Below, one piece after another: positions 1 to 12,816 of a stretch of 47,558 bases of DNA. The DNA is from Verrucomicrobiaceae bacterium (lineage in GTDB: Bacteria > Verrucomicrobiota > Verrucomicrobiia > Chthoniobacterales > Chthoniobacteraceae): NCBI GenBank assembly GCA_005791535.1, contig SXWH01000183.1, positions 1 through 47,558 of the forward strand, read 5' to 3'. The translations under genes and the position numbers were made by a program. The notes under the pieces were generated by a model. That model was given only the letters and a program-made list of their open reading frames with translations, ran no database searches and was not told where the DNA came from. How positions within the stretch are numbered: position 1 is the first letter of the stretch; the number at the start of each line of letters is the position of its first letter.

Positions 1-2907
1 GCTGCCGCACGGGCATGGTTCGTTACGTCCGACTTTCGGTTCCTCGCGGCGCACTGGCTCGGGCGCCGGTTCCGGCTGCTCCGCCGGTTCCGGCTCGGCC
101 GTCATTCCGCCACCGATTGAGCTTTCGTCCGGCGCGCTGAGGAACTGCGGCAGGTTCGCGAGGAACTGCTCGAACGCCATCACGTTTGATGTGCTTCGGA
201 AGAGGTTATGGAGCACCTCGTCCTTGATGTTGCCCATCAGCACCTCGAACATCTTGAAAGCCTCCTGCTTGTATTCGATGAGCGGGTCTTTCTGACCGTA
301 AGCACGGAGATACACGCCCTCGCGGAGGCCATCCATGCCGTAGAGATGCTCCTGCCAAAGCTTGTCGATCGCGGAGAGCATGATGTAGCGCTCAAGATTC
401 GTGATCGCTTCAGGAACCTCATGCTGGCTCTTGAGCTCGTACGATTTCTTCACGCGCTCGGAAATCAGCGCCGCCACTTCCTCCTCGGTTTTACCCTTCA
501 GCACTTCGGCATCGATGCCGATTGGGAATGTTGTATTTGCCCAAGCTGCCATCGACTCAAGCGCCGGCGGTTCGCCCTCCGGGAAAAATTCCGCAACCTT
601 CTCCGGAATGCGGTCATCGATTACGTCGTAGAGCAACACGCGCGGCGTTTCGCTATTAATGGCTTCATTGCGCAGACCGTAAACCACTTCGCGCTGACGG
701 TTCATCACATCGTCGAAGTCGAGCGTGCGTTTGCGGATGAGGTAGTTCCGCTGCTCGACCCGCTTTTGCGCGGTTTCCACGCTCTTGTTCAACCACGAAT
801 GCTCCAGCGCCTCGCCTTCCTGCATGCCGAAGCGCTCCATGAGCTTCGTCATACGCTCAGCGGCGCCGAAATTGCGCATCAGATCGTCCTCGAACGAAAC
901 GTAGAACCGCGAAAAACCGGGATCGCCCTGACGCGAGCAGCGTCCGCGGAGCTGGCGGTCGATACGGCGCGACTCGTGGCGCTCGGTCGCGAGCACATAG
1001 AGTCCGCCGAGTTCCGTCACGCTCTCGCCCAGTTTGATGTCCGTGCCTCGTCCCGCCATGTTGGTGGAAATCGTGACCGCGCCACGCTGGCCCGCGCGGG
1101 AGATGACTTCGGCCTCCTGCTGGTTATGACGCGCATTCAAAACGGTGTGCGGGATTTTCGCACGCTGGAGCATTTTGGAAACAAGCTCCGATGCTTCAAC
1201 GCTCGCAGTTCCGACGAGAATCGGCTGACCTTTCGCATGAGCCTCGGTGATTTCCTTCACCACAGCCGCGTACTTCTCGCGGCGCGTCTTGAAGATGAGG
1301 TCGTTGCCGTCCTTGCGAATGCACGGCTTGTTGGCAGGCACGACCGCGACGTCGAGTTTGTAAATGTCGTGGAACTCGTTTGCCTCGGTCTCGGCGGTTC
1401 CGGTCATACCGCTCAGGCGCCGGTAGAGACGGAAATAGTTCTGCACGGTGATCGTCGCGAGCGTCTGTGTCTCCTTGTCGATCTGCACACCTTCCTTCGC
1501 TTCCACGGCCTGATGAAGACCATCGCTCCAACGGCGGCCCGGCATCGTGCGGCCGGTGTTTTCGTCAACGATGACGACTTTGCCTTCGTGAACGATGTAA
1601 TGAACATCCTTCTCGTAAAGACAGTAGGCACGCAGAAGCTGCGAGATATTGTGAATGCGTTCGCTCTGGACGTTCGCGTGCTCCTGAGCCTTGGCCTTCT
1701 CGGCGACTTTCTCGGCTTCGGTGAGCTTCGTGTTCTGGTCGATTTCCGCGAAGTGCGTGATCAAGTCCGGCAGCACGAACGCTTCCGGCTCGCCAGGCGA
1801 CATAAATTGACGCCCCTGCTCCGTGAGGTCCGCCTCGTGAGCGCGCTGGTCGATGGTGAAGAACAGCTCCTCTTTCAGCTTCCACATCTCGAGCTTCTGC
1901 ACGTCGGTGTAAAACGACAGTTCCATCTTTTCGATGGCCTTCCGGCGCTCGGGATCTTCCATCGCGCGAAGGTAGCCTTTATTCAAAGGCTGTCCCCACT
2001 TCACCTTGCACATGATGCGAGCGGCCTCCTCGGTTTTACCGGCCTCGAAGAGCTGCATTGCCTCACTGGCGAGACGGTTGATGAGCATCGTCTGCTTTTT
2101 CACGATCTGCTCCACCATCGGCTTGTACTTATCAAACTGATGGGTCGACACCGTGACCGGTCCGCTGATGATCAGCGGCACGCGGGCTTCGTCGATAAGA
2201 ATGGAGTCCACCTCGTCCACAATCGCGAAGAAATGCCCGCGCTGAACCTGCTGGTCCTTGCTGGTCGCCATACCGTTGTCGCGCAGGTAGTCAAAGCCGA
2301 ACTCCGAGTTCATTCCGTAGCAAATATCGCAGTGATACTGGGCGCGGCGCTCGTCCGGATACTGGTCGTGCTGGATGATTCCAACAGTCAGACCGAGAAA
2401 CTTGTAAAGCTCACCCATCCATTCACCGTCGCGGCGGGCGAGGTAATCGTTCGTGGTAACGCAGTGCGCGCCGCGCCCGGTAAGTCCGTAAAGGAAAAGC
2501 GGGAGCGTGGCCACGAGCGTCTTTCCTTCACCGGTCGCCATTTCCGCGATCATGCCTTTCGACAGGCAAATACCGCCGATGAGTTGGGTGTCAAAATGCA
2601 CCATGTACCAAGACATCGGCTGTCCGCAGACGGTGAAGGTGTGCTTTCGCTCATTCAGGCGCCACGCGGCATTCTTCACCGCTGCAAAAGCCTCGGGGAT
2701 AAGTTTTGTGACGTACTCAACCTGTTCAACCCAAGGCTTGTCCTTCAACTCCGCTTTCCATCCGGCGACCTTCGCCCGAAGCTGGTCGTCACTCAGGGCA
2801 CGATACTCCACTTCCAACGCGTTGATTTTAGCGACCGTCGGGCGCAGGCTTTTCACCATCCGCGCGTTTTTATTTCCGAAAAGTTTTTTGAGAATCCAGC
2901 CGATCAT
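1..2907 (-). CDS. secA: SecA preprotein translocase ATPase, C-terminus cut by window edge
   Basis: Motor ATPase that drives unfolded preproteins through SecYEG at the inner membrane. Reading down from the ATG at 2907, the frame stays open for 969 codons to the window edge. Walker A (ATGEGKT) lies near residues 124-130, followed by the helicase core and a Pro/Glu-rich linker. The last residues, VGRNEPCPCGS, are the start of the C-terminal zinc-binding SEC-C motif, so only a few residues are missing. Between the IISGP segment and the VHYIVHEGK segment there is an insertion of well over 100 residues in NBD1 compared with E. coli SecA, as known from Bacteroidetes/PVC-type SecA. No clear Shine-Dalgarno precedes the ATG. 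A 904-codon open frame on the opposite strand is an antisense shadow. Confidence 0.97.
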   Translation of the reverse strand, partial: MIGWILKKLFGNKNARMVKSLRPTVAKINALEVEYRALSDDQLRAKVAGWKAELKDKPWVEQVEYVTKLIPEAFAAVKNAAWRLNERKHTFTVCGQPMSWYMVHFDTQLIGGICLSKGMIAEMATGEGKTLVATLPLFLYGLTGRGAHCVTTNDYLARRDGEWMGELYKFLGLTVGIIQHDQYPDERRAQYHCDICYGMNSEFGFDYLRDNGMATSKDQQVQRGHFFAIVDEVDSILIDEARVPLIISGPVTVSTHQFDKYKPMVEQIVKKQTMLINRLASEAMQLFEAGKTEEAARIMCKVKWGQPLNKGYLRAMEDPERRKAIEKMELSFYTDVQKLEMWKLKEELFFTIDQRAHEADLTEQGRQFMSPGEPEAFVLPDLITHFAEIDQNTKLTEAEKVAEKAKAQEHANVQSERIHNISQLLRAYCLYEKDVHYIVHEGKVVIVDENTGRTMPGRRWSDGLHQAVEAKEGVQIDKETQTLATITVQNYFRLYRRLSGMTGTAETEANEFHDIYKLDVAVVPANKPCIRKDGNDLIFKTRREKYAAVVKEITEAHAKGQPILVGTASVEASELVSKMLQRAKIPHTVLNARHNQQEAEVISRAGQRGAVTISTNMAGRGTDIKLGESVTELGGLYVLATERHESRRIDRQLRGRCSRQGDPGFSRFYVSFEDDLMRNFGAAERMTKLMERFGMQEGEALEHSWLNKSVETAQKRVEQRNYLIRKRTLDFDDVMNRQREVVYGLRNEAINSETPRVLLYDVIDDRIPEKVAEFFPEGEPPALESMAAWANTTFPIGIDAEVLKGKTEEEVAALISERVKKSYELKSQHEVPEAITNLERYIMLSAIDKLWQEHLYGMDGLREGVYLRAYGQKDPLIEYKQEAFKMFEVLMGNIKDEVLHNLFRSTSNVMAFEQFLANLPQFLSAPDESSIGGGMTAEPEPAEQPEPAPEPVRREEPKVGRNEPCPCGS

Positions 2908-3028
2908 TGTTGTGTAAAGTAGAGCAAAAGGGGCGGGACCCTAGCAGGCAGGCTGGGTGTGTCAATTCATCCACCGTCCCGAGTTCTCTGACATCGGTGA
3001 CACAATTCAGCAACCGAGCGCGCCGTCC

Positions 3029-4498
3029 CTATGCGAGCATCGCCTTGATAACATGCCCGTGAACATCCGTGAGTCGTCGCTCGATTCCGTTGTGGTAAAA
3101 CGACAGCCGCTCGTGATTCAACCCGAGCAAGTGCAGAATGGTCGCGTGGAAGTCGTAAACCGTCGCCTCGTCCTGCACGGCTTTGTATCCGAACTCATCC
3201 GTCGCGCCGTAGCTGAAGCCGGCTCTGACACCCGCACCCGCCATCCACGCGGTGAATCCACCGGGATTGTGGTCACGGCCGCTCGCGCCTTTTTGGAAAG
3301 TCGGCATCCGGCCGAACTCGGTGCACCACACGACCAGCGTGTCTTTCAAAAGTCCGCGCTGTTTGAGGTCGGTGAGCAGCGCTGCGGTCGGCTGGTCCAT
3401 TACTTCGCCGTGCTTCACGTATTGCTCGGCGAGAACTTTGTGGCCGTCCCAATTGCTCACGCCTTCGCCGCCGGTTTGGTATGCGCCGTTGAAGAGTTGC
3501 ACAAAGCGCACGCCCTTTTCGATAAGGCGTCGCGCAAGGATGCAGTTCTTCGCGTAAGCCGCCTTCGTCTTCTTCGTGCCGTCTCCGGTTTGGTCCGCGC
3601 CATACATTTTCAAAACGTGCGCGGGCTCCGTGGAGATATCCGCAACCTCCGGCACGGAAAGCTGCATGCGTGCGGCGAGTTCATAGCTGGAGATTCGCGC
3701 GGCGAGTTCGCTGTCGCCGGGGAACCGCTCCAAATGACGCCGGTTCAGCGCGATGATGAAATCGCGCGTCGCCTTGTCGGTCGCGGGAGAAAACGCCGAC
3801 GGACGGGAAAGATTCCGCAGCGGATTCGACGCATTGAAATCCGTGCCCTGAAACGCCGCGGGCAAAAAACCCGAGCCCCAGAAATTCCCGGCCGACTGCG
3901 GCGCACCGCGCGGATCGGGAATCGCGACATACGCAGGCAGCGTGTCGTTTTCGCTGCCGAGCGCATAAGTCGTCCACGATCCCATGCTCGGGAAGCCATC
4001 CAGCGTATAGCCGGTTCCCATGAAGTTTTCGCCCGGTCCGTGCGTGTTCGTTTTTCCGGTGAGCGAGTGAATGAAGCACATGTCGTCCACAAGCGCGCCG
4101 AGATTCGGCACGAGGTCCGAGACCATTTTGCCCGACTTTCCATAAAGGCGAAACTCCCATGGACTCTTTGTCAGATTGCCCTGCTCACCTTGAAACGTGA
4201 TGAGCTTTTCGCCACCCGGCATCGGCTGTCCGTGGCGTTTGATGAGCTCCGGCTTGTAGTCAAACGTATCCACCTGGCTCACTGCGCCCGAGCAAAAGAT
4301 CATCAGTACCCGCTTCGCCTTCGGCTCAAAATGAGGCGCGCGCGGTGCGTTCGGATTTGCGGGATTGATCTCCGGTCGAATCGGCCCACCCGCAGCCGCA
4401 AGCGCGCGGTCGCGCCCCAGCAAGTGCGCAAGCGCGATGCCGCCGATACCGGTGGCGGTGTGGGAGAGGAAACTGCGGCGGTTTAGAAATGGGTGCAT
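3029..4498 (-). CDS. DUF1501 family protein, Tat-exported
   Basis: A 489-residue member of the DUF1501 (sulfatase-like fold) family, which is very common in Planctomycetes and Verrucomicrobia. The N-terminus [15 protein letters not shown], followed by a hydrophobic stretch and an AAAGG segment, is a twin-arginine export signal, so the protein probably acts folded in the periplasm. Typical family segments are visible: [18 protein letters not shown], a central [10 protein letters not shown] motif and a C-terminal [12 protein letters not shown] segment. The family is normally encoded beside DUF1549/DUF1553 cytochromes, as here (4988-7741), and the pair is thought to work together in breakdown of complex substrates, though no biochemical reaction is established. 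The start lies 6 bases after the stop of the upstream lipoprotein gene, which suggests one transcript. Confidence 0.9.
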   Translation of the reverse strand: MHPFLNRRSFLSHTATGIGGIALAHLLGRDRALAAAGGPIRPEINPANPNAPRAPHFEPKAKRVLMIFCSGAVSQVDTFDYKPELIKRHGQPMPGGEKLITFQGEQGNLTKSPWEFRLYGKSGKMVSDLVPNLGALVDDMCFIHSLTGKTNTHGPGENFMGTGYTLDGFPSMGSWTTYALGSENDTLPAYVAIPDPRGAPQSAGNFWGSGFLPAAFQGTDFNASNPLRNLSRPSAFSPATDKATRDFIIALNRRHLERFPGDSELAARISSYELAARMQLSVPEVADISTEPAHVLKMYGADQTGDGTKKTKAAYAKNCILARRLIEKGVRFVQLFNGAYQTGGEGVSNWDGHKVLAEQYVKHGEVMDQPTAALLTDLKQRGLLKDTLVVWCTEFGRMPTFQKGASGRDHNPGGFTAWMAGAGVRAGFSYGATDEFGYKAVQDEATVYDFHATILHLLGLNHERLSFYHNGIERRLTDVHGHVIKAMLA

Positions 4499-4504
4499 GG
4501 CTCT

Positions 4505-4909
4505 CTATGGGTATGCGTAAATTTGGCGACCGAGTTTGTCGAAAAAGACGATTGCATGAAAATCGCACTCAAAGCCGAAATGAACCGTGCGTGGCGCAGA
4601 CAGGAAGTGAGAGACCAATAGTTCCTCATCCCGCTTTGCGGTCCCCTCGTCGGCTGGCTTTCCAGTAGCAGCAAAAGCTAAGCGCAGTTGTTCAAGGGAA
4701 GTCACGGGCTCAGCTGACTCTGTAGCTGCCATCTTCCACTGCGAATAGGTCGATTGTGCCTCTTTCAATCCTTGGATTTTTCGCTCAAGCCCAGCCCATA
4801 TCTCGGGCATTGGATTGGTGATGGCATACGGTTGATTCTGAGGTTTTGCCGCGCACCCCACAATTGAGAACACCGCTACGATGGCATTTGCCTTGAGGAG
4901 CATCTTCAT
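4505..4909 (-). CDS. small predicted lipoprotein of unknown function
   Basis: I do not recognise the family. From the ATG at 4909 the product is 134 residues and begins MKMLLKANAIVAVFSIVGC, a basic start, a hydrophobic stretch and a lipobox-like IVGC, so it is probably lipidated and tethered in the envelope. A longer reading from the ATG at 4957 adds 16 residues that would precede the signal peptide and is less likely; neither start has a clear ribosome site. The mature part contains a Gln/Lys-rich helical stretch and then a compact C-terminal domain ending with RQIYAYP. The gene sits between the DUF1549/DUF1553 and DUF1501 genes, which are usually direct neighbours, with tight spacing on both sides (78 and 6 bases). 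Confidence 0.6.
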   Translation of the reverse strand: MKMLLKANAIVAVFSIVGCAAKPQNQPYAITNPMPEIWAGLERKIQGLKEAQSTYSQWKMAATESAEPVTSLEQLRLAFAATGKPADEGTAKRDEELLVSHFLSAPRTVHFGFECDFHAIVFFDKLGRQIYAYP

Positions 4910-4987
4910 AGAACGAGCGGCGCGATAACTGGCTACGCATGATTCAAACGCATTCATGGAGCAAAAGTAGTCGGGATAAGAGGAGCA

Positions 4988-7741
<2,754 letters not shown>

Positions 7742-8060
7742 GCCCACACAACCCCGGCCCCCGCCAAACCTTCGAACAAGAATACCCTCCATCCCATCAC
7801 GGAGGGAAAACTTCTCGTTTGGAGACAGATATTCCTCAAAACGAATCCGTCGCGATGCAAAACGCCGCAGGTTTTGCACGCAGATTACGTAGGAGTTCAT
7901 CGGCAGTTGAGGGGCTTGGGATTGAATGCTGCGGGACTCAGAATATGTCGTTTTCTTGTTCATGGCATACTGGGGTAATTTGCTGATTGCCGACAGTTTG
8001 TTTTCGTTTACGACGGTTTCGGAATCTCACATCTCAACTCCTGAACAATTCATACCGTCT
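7742..8060. other. divergent intergenic region
   Basis: This 319-base gap lies between the divergently transcribed cytochrome gene and the giant surface-protein operon, so it should carry promoters for both directions. I could not pick a -35/-10 pair with confidence. It is AT-richer than its surroundings toward the plus-strand gene, with several T-rich tracts at about 7955-8030. Upstream-extended frames enter it from both sides, but neither looks coding. Base composition flips here from C-rich to G-rich on the plus strand. Confidence 0.6.
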
Positions 8061-11000
8061 ATGAAAAGCCGTCGTATCCTTCTCACTTCGTGTGCTTCTT
8101 TAATCGCCGTGAGTGCATCGGCTCAGGTCATTCCCTCCGCCGGGATCACGCATGTGGACTCGCGGGGCTCGCTCGACGACGCGGCGGATCTTTCGTTTTC
8201 CGCGACGGCATTTGCGGATGGATTGATCGGCAACGGGGGCTTTGCGCCGACGCATACGGTGCCGAATGTGAACAACGGGACGTACGGGAATGCGTCGTCG
8301 TGGATCGGCGGGAGCTACATCGGGCTTTCGTGGGGCAATGCGGGGAAGACGATTCAGAGCATCGCGTTCGGGCGCGATAATACGGGCGTTTTCACGGACC
8401 GGACCGATGGAATTTATGCGCTGCAATATACGACGGCGGATTTGTCGGGCCTGGTGATTCCAAACACGGGCGCGACGGCGGGCGTGGTGGGTGCCGCGGC
8501 GGACGGGGCCGGCTGGGTGTCGGCGGGGACGGTGACGTTGACGGGCAGTCCGGGGCGCAATCGTTTTGATTTGCCGTTCGCGCTTTCGGGCGTGACGGGC
8601 TTGCGGCTGATCGCGCCGGGCGGTGCGGCGATTGATCAATTCGAAGTGTACAGCTCACGGCTGGCGGCGGGCACGAGGAGCGCGAATCTGGTGATTACGC
8701 CGAACGCGGGTTTCACGCTGGGCTGGGATGGGAATGACGGCGTGAATTTTTCCGCTGCGGACCCGGCGTTGGTCCCGGTGAATCTCGCAACGGGTGCTAC
8801 GGCGATTAGCTCGAGTGATCTGGGGCCGGAGTTGGGCATCCCGTTTCATCGCGCGCTGAATTTGAACGACGGATTTTATGGCAATAACAAGTCGTGGATC
8901 GCCGGGCAGGCGGACACGGTGGCACCGTTTGGCGGCGTGACTTTCAGCGGAGCGCGTCATGTGAGCGCGGTGGCGTGGGGGCGCGATAACGGGAACAATG
9001 TGGGTGATGCGCCGAACCAGCAGTTCACCGACCGGGCGACGGGGCTTTATACGCTGCAGAGCTTGAATCCAAACGACAACACGACGTGGGAAACGCTGGG
9101 GACGTTTTATTATCTGGGCAACGATGATGCGACGACGGGCGGCGGTTTCACATCGTGGTTGCGGCATCAGTTTTCCGTGGCGACGGCCGGCGGTGCGCTG
9201 CGTTCGGCAGGCATCCGTGTGATGGTTCCGCCGGGAGGTTTCGGGAGCAATGCGATCGATGAGCTGGAGGTGATCGGGACGACGATGACGTGGTCGAACG
9301 CTGCGGCGACCGGGAAGTGGAATTTGAACGGCGACGCGAATTTTACGGGCGCAGCAGAAGGGAAGTTTTTGGCGCAGGACGGTGTACTTTTTGGAAACGC
9401 GGGGGCGGGGACGGTGACGCTGGAAGGCACGTTGAACTCCGAGACGGTGACGGTGGATGCGGCGTCGAATTATACGTTCACCGGGACGGGTAGCATCACG
9501 GGAACATCGGGCCTTACGAAGCGAGGCGCGGGGACGCTGACTATCGGCGGGACGCACACATTTACAGGTCCGGTGAGCGTGGAGGGCGGGCTGCTGCGGT
9601 TGGCTTTTGCAGACCCAAATTCGCCGGCGTCGAACGTGGTGGGGAGCACGGCGTTGTCGATTGCGGGCGGAGCGCTGCATGTGCTGGGCGCGGCGGATTC
9701 TGCGAATTCGCAGCAGTTTTCGGGGACGACGTTGCGCGCGGGTGTGGCGGAGGTTTTTGCGACGAGGGGAGCCGGGGTGTCGAGTGTGGCGGTGAATCTC
9801 GGTGCAATCACGCGCGATGTCGGAGCGACGGCGACGTTCTTCCCGCCGGGCGGGACGAACTCGGCGACAAACGGAATCGCCACGAGCAGCGGCACAGCGG
9901 GAACGATCCTAACGGACGGCGGCGTGGCGTACGCGCTGGCATCAAGTAATCACAATTGGGCGGCAAAGTCTGCGGACGGGACGTTTATCACCGCGCTGAA
10001 TGTTGTGGGCGGATATACGGGCAGCACGGCTTCGACGCTGGCGGGAAATGCGGATGTCTCAAGCGGCGTGGATACTTCGCTGACCGCGGACACGAGCGTG
10101 ACGAGTCTGCGATTTGACCAAAACGAAGGCCGCGTGATTTCCATCGCGGGCGGGCAGACGCTGACGACCGGCGGCCTGCTCATCACGCCGTCCGTGGGAA
10201 CAGCGGGATCGGCAATCAACGGCGGCACGCTGCGCGGCCCGGCAGGCAAGGACCTCGTGGTTTTCCAAAACAGTCCGCAACCATTCACCATCGGCTCGGT
10301 GATCGCCGACAACACGAGCGCGACGGGGCTTACGAAAGCGGGGAGCGAACGTCTGGTGCTCACGGCGCAGAACAGCTTCACGGGGAATATTCAAATCAGC
10401 CAGGGCGCGCTGGAGCTGTCGGGCGGCAGCAACGGAACGCTGAGCGGAATCGGCGCAAACATCGCCGGCCGCACACTCACCGTGGCACCCGGTGCATCGC
10501 TGATTTCTGCAACGACAGACTCGGTGGATTTCTTTTCCACGACGCAGAACCTCGTCGCTTTCCGCATCGGCGGCACTTGGGAAAACAATCCCGCCAACAC
10601 CGCAGGCACGGGCTTTCAGCGTGTGGACAACCTCACACTCACCGGCGCGACCGTAAACGACCGCGGCCAGCACGGCGGCGGATACGGCGGCATTCTCGCA
10701 GCGGGGAATGTGACGATTTCCGGCAGCGCGCCGTCCACCTACAATCAACTCGGCGGAGGCGCGGGGCTCGGTGTTTTGGCGACGACTTTCAACGTCGAGA
10801 ACGTCACCGGCGACGCTGGCGCGGACTTTGTCGTGAACGGAAACATCCGGCAGTCACCGGTCGGGACGGGGAGCTTTGTGAAGCGCGGCGCGGGAACGAT
10901 GGTGCTCAATGGAACGATGCTGCAGGGGGGAGTCACGACCGTCCTCGGCGGAAAATTGAGTCGGCAAGGAACAACAACGAGCGCGCTGCCGGGCTTGTGG

Positions 11001-12809
11001 GTCGGCAACGGCGCAGTGTTCGCGGCGGAGGCCACCTCGGGAACCAACCGCAACGACGTGACCGGAGACATTACGCTCGCAGGCGGCACGCTCGCCGGGA
11101 ACTCCTACTTTGGCGACACTAACACGGGGCAGTTCTTCTTTTCCAGCGCAGTCGCGCGGAAGCTCTCCGTCCACGGCGACACACAGTCGGTGATTTCCGC
11201 CGACATGCACTTCGGCGGGACGCACACGATTGAAGTGGCGAACGGCGCGTCGGATGTTGACCTGCTCGTGACCGGGCGGCTCAGTCATCATCACTTAACC
11301 GCATGGGGCGGCATTTCCAAAACAGGCGCAGGCACGATGCATCTCGTCGGCTCGATGGATGGCACCAACGCCGCGGGAGTGAACGGCATCTTCGGACTCG
11401 GCGGCATTCAAATCAACGCAGGCACGCTCATGTTCTCCGGCAGCCTCGGCTACAGCGCATTCACGCCGGGAAACAAAGCGGGCTATTTTCTCGCCGATTT
11501 CGCCGGGAACTCGACGCTCAAGTGGGCTCCCGGAAACACGAACGACCCATCCGTAAACGGCAACCTCCGCATCCGCGACGGCGTCACCGCGACGCTCGAT
11601 ACGAATGGAAACGATGTGCTGCTTTCCGGGATATTCGCGACGAACGGAGGCGGCACCGGCGTATTGAAAAAGTCCGGCGCTGGAAAGCTGACCGTCACAG
11701 GCAATCAAACGCTGGCCGGCGGAACGATCGTAGAATCCGGCATGCTGCAAATCGGCAACGGCGGAGCTTCGGGCCGCCTGGGAAATATCGCAAACAGCGG
11801 CACCGTGATTTTCAACCGGTCGGATGATTACACCTACAACGGAGTCATCAGCGGCGCCGGCGGCGTGACGAACAACGGCTTCATCCTTCGCATCGCCAAC
11901 GCGCAGACCTACACCGGCCCGACGGTCGTGAACTCCGGGTTCTTCGTGCTGCCCACGGGCCTCGACAACGCCCTCGCTCCGCAAACCGTCGTTACCGTCG
12001 CGAGCGGTGCGAGTTTCGACATCTCCAGCCGCGCGCTCACCGTCGCCGGACTCAACGGCGGCGGCTCCGTTTACAGCTACAACACATCTAGCGGCGTCCT
12101 CACCTCCAACGTCGCCACGGGTGAAACGCACACCTTCTCCGGCTCGCTCGGCGGTCCATTCCCGAACTTCGCCTTCACAAAATCCGGCCCCGGCGCTCAG
12201 GTGCTCTCCGGCGCAAACACGCATACCGGCGCGACCACCGTCAATGGTGGCACGCTCGTGGTGAACGGCAGCATCTCCGGCAGCACGACCACCGTGGATG
12301 CAGGTGCCACACTCGCGGGAAGCGGCACGCTCGCAGCCGTGAACGTGCTCTCCGGCGGAACACTCGCGCCCGGAAACAGCCCCGGTGTTTTGACCACGGG
12401 CAATATCTCACTGAACAGCGGCTCGACGCTCTCGTTGGAAATCAACACCGCCACACCCGCGACCGGCTACGACCAACTCACTGTCGCCGGCTCAGTCGCC
12501 CTCGGCGGCACGCTTTCACTCTCCGGCTCCTACCTCACAACACCCGCGGTCACCGGCGATCTCTTCTTCGTCGTTATCAATGACGGTGCAGATGCAATCA
12601 GCGGAACGTTTGCCGGAGCACCGGACGGTGGCCATGTCTTTGCGCCGAATGGACAGGACTTCGTCATCAGCTATTTCGCCGATAGCGTGGGCGGAACATT
12701 CACCGGCGGCAACGATGTCGCCCTGATGGCTGTCCCCGAACCCGGAGCTGCGCTCTCGCTGCTCAGCGGCCTTGGCGTGCTCATCGCACTGCGCCGCCGG
12801 CGGCACTAA
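8061..12809 (+). CDS. giant PEP-CTERM surface protein with autotransporter-type repeats
   Basis: A 1582-residue exported protein. The start at 8061 gives a classical signal peptide (MKSRRILLTSCASLIAVSASA); the open frame reaches back to 7926 but that extension precedes the signal. Residues about 47-200 and 204-407 are two copies of a module with the landmarks APTHTVPNVNNG, SSWIG, FGRDN, FTDR and an IDQFEV or IDELEV end, resembling a galactose-binding/discoidin fold. Then come at least six passenger-associated beta-strand repeats marked by a KxGAGxL-like motif near residues 484, 756, 938, 1084, 1201 and 1371. The end is a PEP-CTERM sorting signal: VPEPGAALSLL, a hydrophobic helix and RRRRH. 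An exosortase elsewhere would be expected to process it. Likely role: cell-surface or extracellular matrix protein. Confidence 0.9.
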   Translation: MKSRRILLTSCASLIAVSASAQVIPSAGITHVDSRGSLDDAADLSFSATAFADGLIGNGGFAPTHTVPNVNNGTYGNASSWIGGSYIGLSWGNAGKTIQSIAFGRDNTGVFTDRTDGIYALQYTTADLSGLVIPNTGATAGVVGAAADGAGWVSAGTVTLTGSPGRNRFDLPFALSGVTGLRLIAPGGAAIDQFEVYSSRLAAGTRSANLVITPNAGFTLGWDGNDGVNFSAADPALVPVNLATGATAISSSDLGPELGIPFHRALNLNDGFYGNNKSWIAGQADTVAPFGGVTFSGARHVSAVAWGRDNGNNVGDAPNQQFTDRATGLYTLQSLNPNDNTTWETLGTFYYLGNDDATTGGGFTSWLRHQFSVATAGGALRSAGIRVMVPPGGFGSNAIDELEVIGTTMTWSNAAATGKWNLNGDANFTGAAEGKFLAQDGVLFGNAGAGTVTLEGTLNSETVTVDAASNYTFTGTGSITGTSGLTKRGAGTLTIGGTHTFTGPVSVEGGLLRLAFADPNSPASNVVGSTALSIAGGALHVLGAADSANSQQFSGTTLRAGVAEVFATRGAGVSSVAVNLGAITRDVGATATFFPPGGTNSATNGIATSSGTAGTILTDGGVAYALASSNHNWAAKSADGTFITALNVVGGYTGSTASTLAGNADVSSGVDTSLTADTSVTSLRFDQNEGRVISIAGGQTLTTGGLLITPSVGTAGSAINGGTLRGPAGKDLVVFQNSPQPFTIGSVIADNTSATGLTKAGSERLVLTAQNSFTGNIQISQGALELSGGSNGTLSGIGANIAGRTLTVAPGASLISATTDSVDFFSTTQNLVAFRIGGTWENNPANTAGTGFQRVDNLTLTGATVNDRGQHGGGYGGILAAGNVTISGSAPSTYNQLGGGAGLGVLATTFNVENVTGDAGADFVVNGNIRQSPVGTGSFVKRGAGTMVLNGTMLQGGVTTVLGGKLSRQGTTTSALPGLWVGNGAVFAAEATSGTNRNDVTGDITLAGGTLAGNSYFGDTNTGQFFFSSAVARKLSVHGDTQSVISADMHFGGTHTIEVANGASDVDLLVTGRLSHHHLTAWGGISKTGAGTMHLVGSMDGTNAAGVNGIFGLGGIQINAGTLMFSGSLGYSAFTPGNKAGYFLADFAGNSTLKWAPGNTNDPSVNGNLRIRDGVTATLDTNGNDVLLSGIFATNGGGTGVLKKSGAGKLTVTGNQTLAGGTIVESGMLQIGNGGASGRLGNIANSGTVIFNRSDDYTYNGVISGAGGVTNNGFILRIANAQTYTGPTVVNSGFFVLPTGLDNALAPQTVVTVASGASFDISSRALTVAGLNGGGSVYSYNTSSGVLTSNVATGETHTFSGSLGGPFPNFAFTKSGPGAQVLSGANTHTGATTVNGGTLVVNGSISGSTTTVDAGATLAGSGTLAAVNVLSGGTLAPGNSPGVLTTGNISLNSGSTLSLEINTATPATGYDQLTVAGSVALGGTLSLSGSYLTTPAVTGDLFFVVINDGADAISGTFAGAPDGGHVFAPNGQDFVISYFADSVGGTFTGGNDVALMAVPEPGAALSLLSGLGVLIALRRRRH

Positions 12810-12816
12810 CTTTCCA

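Noticed and set aside
208-2922. 904-codon plus-strand open frame opposite secA
   Set aside because: The opposite strand is unmistakable SecA with Walker A and SEC-C motifs. The antisense frame is His/Arg/Leu-rich without domains, as expected in GC-rich antisense frames.
2957-4486. 509-codon plus-strand frame opposite DUF1501
   Set aside because: Arg-rich shadow of a clear Tat-exported DUF1501 gene.
7742-8060. Replication origin suggested by the C-to-G skew switch
   Set aside because: The skew reverses again within about 2-4 kb, no dnaA/dnaN genes or DnaA-box cluster is seen, and the change follows gene orientation.
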